Source: Actinoalloteichus fjordicus (GTDB lineage: Bacteria; Actinomycetota; Actinomycetes; Mycobacteriales; Pseudonocardiaceae). From it: a stretch of DNA of 64,000 nucleotides. The stretch lies in contig NZ_CP016076.1 in NCBI RefSeq assembly GCF_001941625.1, forward strand, positions 2,356,001 to 2,420,000, read 5' to 3'. Positions 61,134 through 64,000 of this stretch are shown here, one piece after another. The notes beneath the pieces were generated by a model, which did no database searches, had not been told where the DNA came from, and saw nothing but the letters and a program-made list of their open reading frames with translations. Made by a program: the position numbers and the translations under genes. The first letter of the stretch is position 1; each line of letters opens with the position of its first letter.

Positions 61134-61529
61134 CGGCCCCGACGGCGTAGCCCGCGACGGTGCGTCACCTCTCGTAACCCGGCCGCGCGCGCAGAGACGT
61201 GGTCAGCCTGACAGTGTGTCTGGCCGCGCGTGCCGGGGTGCTCCGCCAGGTGGGTGTTTCTTGTCGAGTCGGGCGCCGTCGATCTCACGCTGAGCAGTGA
61301 ACCCGGCACGTCGTTGGGTCTTCTGGGTGTATTCGTCGTCGTTTTCCTGGGCCATGGGACTAAACGGCGCAATGGAGTAGGCTGGCTCCGCCCGAGTCGG
61401 ATTAGCAGATTCCTGGAATGGTGACCTCTCGGTGGGCTTTTGTTCGTCTTTTCAGCAGGCAAGCCGGTCGCTTGCCGATCACCTTCGCCGGGTGCCTTAG
61501 TCCGTTCGGGCGACGACTGGGGAGGATGC
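61134..61529. other. 396-bp promoter region of the AfsR/SARP gene
   Basis: No supported gene. The distal part (61380-61500) is relatively A+T-rich and probably contains the promoter; SARP genes often have long leaders. No clear heptameric SARP repeats were recognised. Confidence 0.45.
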
Positions 61530-63539
61530 ATGGCTGTACGGTTCAACACGCTCGGTCCGCTGGAAGTCCTCGTTGACGATCAAGACCTGACCCCGACGGC
61601 GCCAAAAACCCGACAGGTTCTCGCACTACTGGTCTCTCGGCACAATACCCTCGTGCACACCAGCGAACTGGTGGATGAATTGTGGGGGGAGCGACCGCCG
61701 TCCAGTGCATTGGCGACACTGCAGACCTACATTTACAAGCTGCGCAAGCTTCTGTTCGCAGAGCTGGCCGACGAGACGCAGGTCGGCCTCCGGACTCGCT
61801 ACTTCGGCTACGTGATCACCACGCCCGTCGAGAGCGTCGACCAGTATAGATTCGAACAGCTTTCCCGTGAGGGACGCAGCGCATTGGACGTGGGTGAGGC
61901 GGAGGTCGCCGCCGAGCGACTTCGGGACGCACTGGCCCTCTGGCGAGGACCCGCACTCGGCGGCCTCGAGGTCGGCAACCTGCTCACCGCACATCTGACC
62001 AGGCTCGACGAGAGTCGACTCCGCACGCTGCAGTCGCGGATCGAGGCGGATCTGCGACTGGGCAGGCATCGCGAGCTGATCAGCGAGTTGAAGGAGCTGA
62101 CCGTCGCCCGCTCGCTCGACGAGGGGTTCCATGGGCAGCTCATGACCGCGTTGAACCGTTCCGGCAGGCAGCACGAGGCCCTGGACGTCTATCGGCGCTT
62201 TCGGCGGAACGTGATCGACCAGCTCGGGCTGGAGCCGTCGCCCGCGTTGCAACGGGTGCACAACGACCTGCTCGCGGGCGGGGGCGAGGAGGCCGGGGTT
62301 CCGGCGGCCAGGCTGGTGCCTGCCCGACGTGCCCCCGAGGGCACCGAGATCGGCACGCCTGCACAGCTGCCCCATGACATCGCCGACTTCGTCGGTCGAA
62401 GTGGCCTGCTGGAGGACGCGCGGCGCTGGCTGGCGCCGGACTCGGGCGACGCGGCCGCCGGGGCGAGCCTGCGGGTGCTCGCGGTGAGCGGCATGCCCGG
62501 CATCGGCAAGACGTCTTTCGCCGTCCGGGTCGCCCATCGACTGCGCGGTCGGTTCGACGGCGGGCAGCTCTTCTGCGACCTCGGCGGGTCCGGCACGCCG
62601 CGCACCCCGGTCTCGGCGCTACGAGGCTTTCTCCGGGCGGCAGGCTTCGCACCCGACCAGCTCTCCGGCGAGCTGGACGAACTGGCGACGTTGTTCCGCA
62701 CCTGGAGCGCGGAGCGGCGGCTGCTCGTCGTGCTCGACGACGCCGCGGGCATCGACCAGGTCCGCCACCTGCTGCCCGGCGGTGCGGGCTGCGCGGTCCT
62801 GGTCACCGCGAGGGTGGGCGTGCAGAGTCTGCCCGGTGCCAGGGTGCGGACCCTGGAGCCCTTGTCCTGTGCGGAGAGTCTGGAGCTGCTCTCCGGGATG
62901 ATCGGCGCGGAGCGGGTGAATCGGGAGCGGGCGGAGGCCGAGCGGCTCGCCGACCTCTGCGGCAACCTCCCGCTGGCGGTGCGCTGTGTCGGAGCCAGGC
63001 TCAGCGCCGCCCTGGGCTGGCCGGTCTCCAGCATGGCCAGACATCTGGGCGAGAGCGGCAGGCCGTTGGATCTGCTCCGGTTCGACGGCATCGACGTCCG
63101 ACGGAGCCTGGTCACCGGAACACGAGGACTGCCGGTCGGCGTCTGGCGGACCTTCCGTGACCTGTCGACACTGTCCTCGCGGTTCACCGCACCCGACGCG
63201 GCACGACGGCTCGGGTGCGACCCGGAACAGGCTGAGGCGACGTTGGCTCAGCTCGTCGGTCGCGGGCTGCTGCGCATCGCGGAGCGCACCAGGGAGGAGG
63301 AGGTGCGCTTTGAGTTCCACCCGGTCAACCGCTGGTTCGCCCGCGAGCAGTGGGAGGGATCGGTGGAACAGCGGTCCGTTACCACGACGCACCTGCCCGG
63401 CTGCTGCGACCTCCGGGACAGCGAGGCCGGGGACTGCCCGCAGGGACACGGGCAGGTCCCCGGCGACCTCACGCCTCGCTGGGCGCCGACCGAGGAGCCC
63501 AGCTTGGGCTCGCTGCCCGTTGTGCTGGCGGGGCGCTGA
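61530..63539 (+). CDS. AfsR/SARP-family transcriptional regulator with NB-ARC ATPase domain
   Basis: A 669-residue regulator. Residues 1-95 are an OmpR-type winged helix (FNTLGPLEVLVDDQDLTPTAPKTRQ... with ATLQTYIYKLRKLL), about 100-250 a bacterial transcriptional activator domain (DQYRFEQLSREGRSAL, ALDVYRRFRRNVIDQLGLEPSPAL in part), and about 300-550 an NB-ARC ATPase with Walker A GMPGIGKTSFAV (near 321-332) and LLVVLDDA as Walker B. A short C-terminal winged-helix-like part follows but no TPR array. Such regulators activate antibiotic gene clusters. ATG at 61530 with GGAGG 5-9 nt upstream. The 3' end overlaps the convergent gene by 71 bp. Confidence 0.9.
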   Translation: MAVRFNTLGPLEVLVDDQDLTPTAPKTRQVLALLVSRHNTLVHTSELVDELWGERPPSSALATLQTYIYKLRKLLFAELADETQVGLRTRYFGYVITTPVESVDQYRFEQLSREGRSALDVGEAEVAAERLRDALALWRGPALGGLEVGNLLTAHLTRLDESRLRTLQSRIEADLRLGRHRELISELKELTVARSLDEGFHGQLMTALNRSGRQHEALDVYRRFRRNVIDQLGLEPSPALQRVHNDLLAGGGEEAGVPAARLVPARRAPEGTEIGTPAQLPHDIADFVGRSGLLEDARRWLAPDSGDAAAGASLRVLAVSGMPGIGKTSFAVRVAHRLRGRFDGGQLFCDLGGSGTPRTPVSALRGFLRAAGFAPDQLSGELDELATLFRTWSAERRLLVVLDDAAGIDQVRHLLPGGAGCAVLVTARVGVQSLPGARVRTLEPLSCAESLELLSGMIGAERVNRERAEAERLADLCGNLPLAVRCVGARLSAALGWPVSSMARHLGESGRPLDLLRFDGIDVRRSLVTGTRGLPVGVWRTFRDLSTLSSRFTAPDAARRLGCDPEQAEATLAQLVGRGLLRIAERTREEEVRFEFHPVNRWFAREQWEGSVEQRSVTTTHLPGCCDLRDSEAGDCPQGHGQVPGDLTPRWAPTEEPSLGSLPVVLAGR

Positions 63540-64000
63540 CGGCAGGCATGAAGACCTCGTCGTGTTCAGGCACCCGTTCGAGCAGGCCTGCCGCGGCTCG
63601 CAGGTGAGTGGGGAACCGATAGCGGAAACCGCCCGGCTCCTCGGCGGCGGGCTCCGCGTCGCACAGCCTGAACTCGACGAGTTCCTCCAACAGTGATTCG
63701 GCCGAGAACTCCGTGCAGCGCAACACCGCTGCCGCGGCCTGCGGGGAGACCGGCTGTTCGTGCAGGATCGAGACGAGGCGGAAGGCGGTCCGGACTGCGG
63801 GAGAGGCGAGTCGGTAAGTCTGCTCGATGCTGGCCGACAACTCCAGTGCCTTGACCGCCAGTTCCGGACCGCGCCGCTGTTCGCGAAGAACCCACTCGAC
63901 CAGGCGCGTGATCGACCAGTGCGGGCGCAGCCGAAGCCTGCTGGCGGAGGCGTGCAGCGCCAGGGGCATTCCCTCGCACAGCTCGACCAGTTCGTGGACG
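63469..64000 (-). CDS. AfsR/SARP-like NB-ARC protein, C-terminal part (5' end outside window)
   Basis: An open frame enters from the right edge and ends at 63469. It starts in HELVELCEGMPLALHASASRL, the conserved NB-ARC GxPLAL helix, and continues with a winged-helix-like stretch (TAFRLVSILHEQPVSPQAAAAVL, FSAESLLEELVEFRLCD, FRYRFPTHLR) that parallels residues 470-640 of the neighbouring AfsR-type regulator. So it is a second STAND/AfsR-class regulator, facing the first. The apparent ATG at 63969 is an internal Met. Its 3' end overlaps the other gene by 71 bp. Confidence 0.8.
   Translation of the reverse strand, partial: VHELVELCEGMPLALHASASRLRLRPHWSITRLVEWVLREQRRGPELAVKALELSASIEQTYRLASPAVRTAFRLVSILHEQPVSPQAAAAVLRCTEFSAESLLEELVEFRLCDAEPAAEEPGGFRYRFPTHLRAAAGLLERVPEHDEVFMPAVSAPPAQRAASPSWAPRSAPSEA

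Noticed and set aside
61230-61424. A 64-codon frame upstream of the SARP gene
   Set aside because: No ribosome-binding site or homology; probably chance in the leader.

Overview
The window is high-GC actinobacterial chromosome (roughly 70% G+C by eye, GTG and TTG starts, many 4-bp ATGA/GTGA overlaps). Two gene blocks follow the order of the Mycobacterium tuberculosis core chromosome: pdtaR, polA, rpsA, coaE, DUF402, uvrB (the Rv1626-Rv1633 neighbourhood), and thrS, HIT, pgsA, patA, pimA, NUDIX, pdxS, pdxT, yebC (the Rv2614c-Rv2603c neighbourhood). The phosphatidylinositol-mannoside genes point to a mycolate-related or pseudonocardial actinomycete. I would guess Pseudonocardiaceae but cannot fix the genus.

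Layout. 0-2 kb: minus-strand iron-siderophore uptake operon (ATPase, lipoprotein receptor, first 27 codons of a permease) behind an iron-box-like site. 2-6.5 kb: low coding density, with a small membrane exporter, a DUF4157 protein carrying a putative ExoY/CyaA-type nucleotidyl cyclase toxin domain, and a broken integrase beside a tRNA-Leu(CAA). This looks like an eroded integrative island. 6.9-13 kb: ANTAR response regulator and a complete liv-type ABC importer (receptor, H, M, G, F). 13-24 kb: thioesterase, polA, VOC protein, a YhgE/Pip-type membrane protein with a degenerate ABC partner, acetyltransferase, methyltransferase and rpsA with a 42-bp perfect palindrome as terminator. 24-28 kb: two tandem OafA-type acyltransferases with SGNH tails, sharing long identical DNA blocks, inserted between rpsA and coaE.

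28-45 kb: coaE-GrpB fusion, two related DUF402 genes, uvrB, a VOC protein, an ABC-2 permease with an unusual alpha/beta-hydrolase-ABC ATPase fusion, TerC behind a yybP-ykoY-type Mn2+ riboswitch, an amidohydrolase divergent from an S9 peptidase, two tandem GNAT acetyltransferases, and a RES-type toxin-antitoxin pair. 45-61 kb: creatininase-family hydrolase, the thrS-to-pimA operon ending in a LemA-NUDIX fusion, a secreted AA10 lytic polysaccharide monooxygenase, a thymidylate-kinase-like protein, pdxS, a vapBC pair, an XRE-cupin regulator divergent from azlCD, pdxT, yebC and DUF4262. 61.5-64 kb: two convergent AfsR/SARP-type regulators whose 3' ends overlap. The second runs off the window, so a biosynthetic locus may follow.

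Genome-wide signals: by manual scan GCCGGC looks strongly depleted, with GCAGGC/GCCTGC synonyms in its place; and several genes have a TANNNT box 6-8 nt before the start codon, suggesting leaderless mRNAs.
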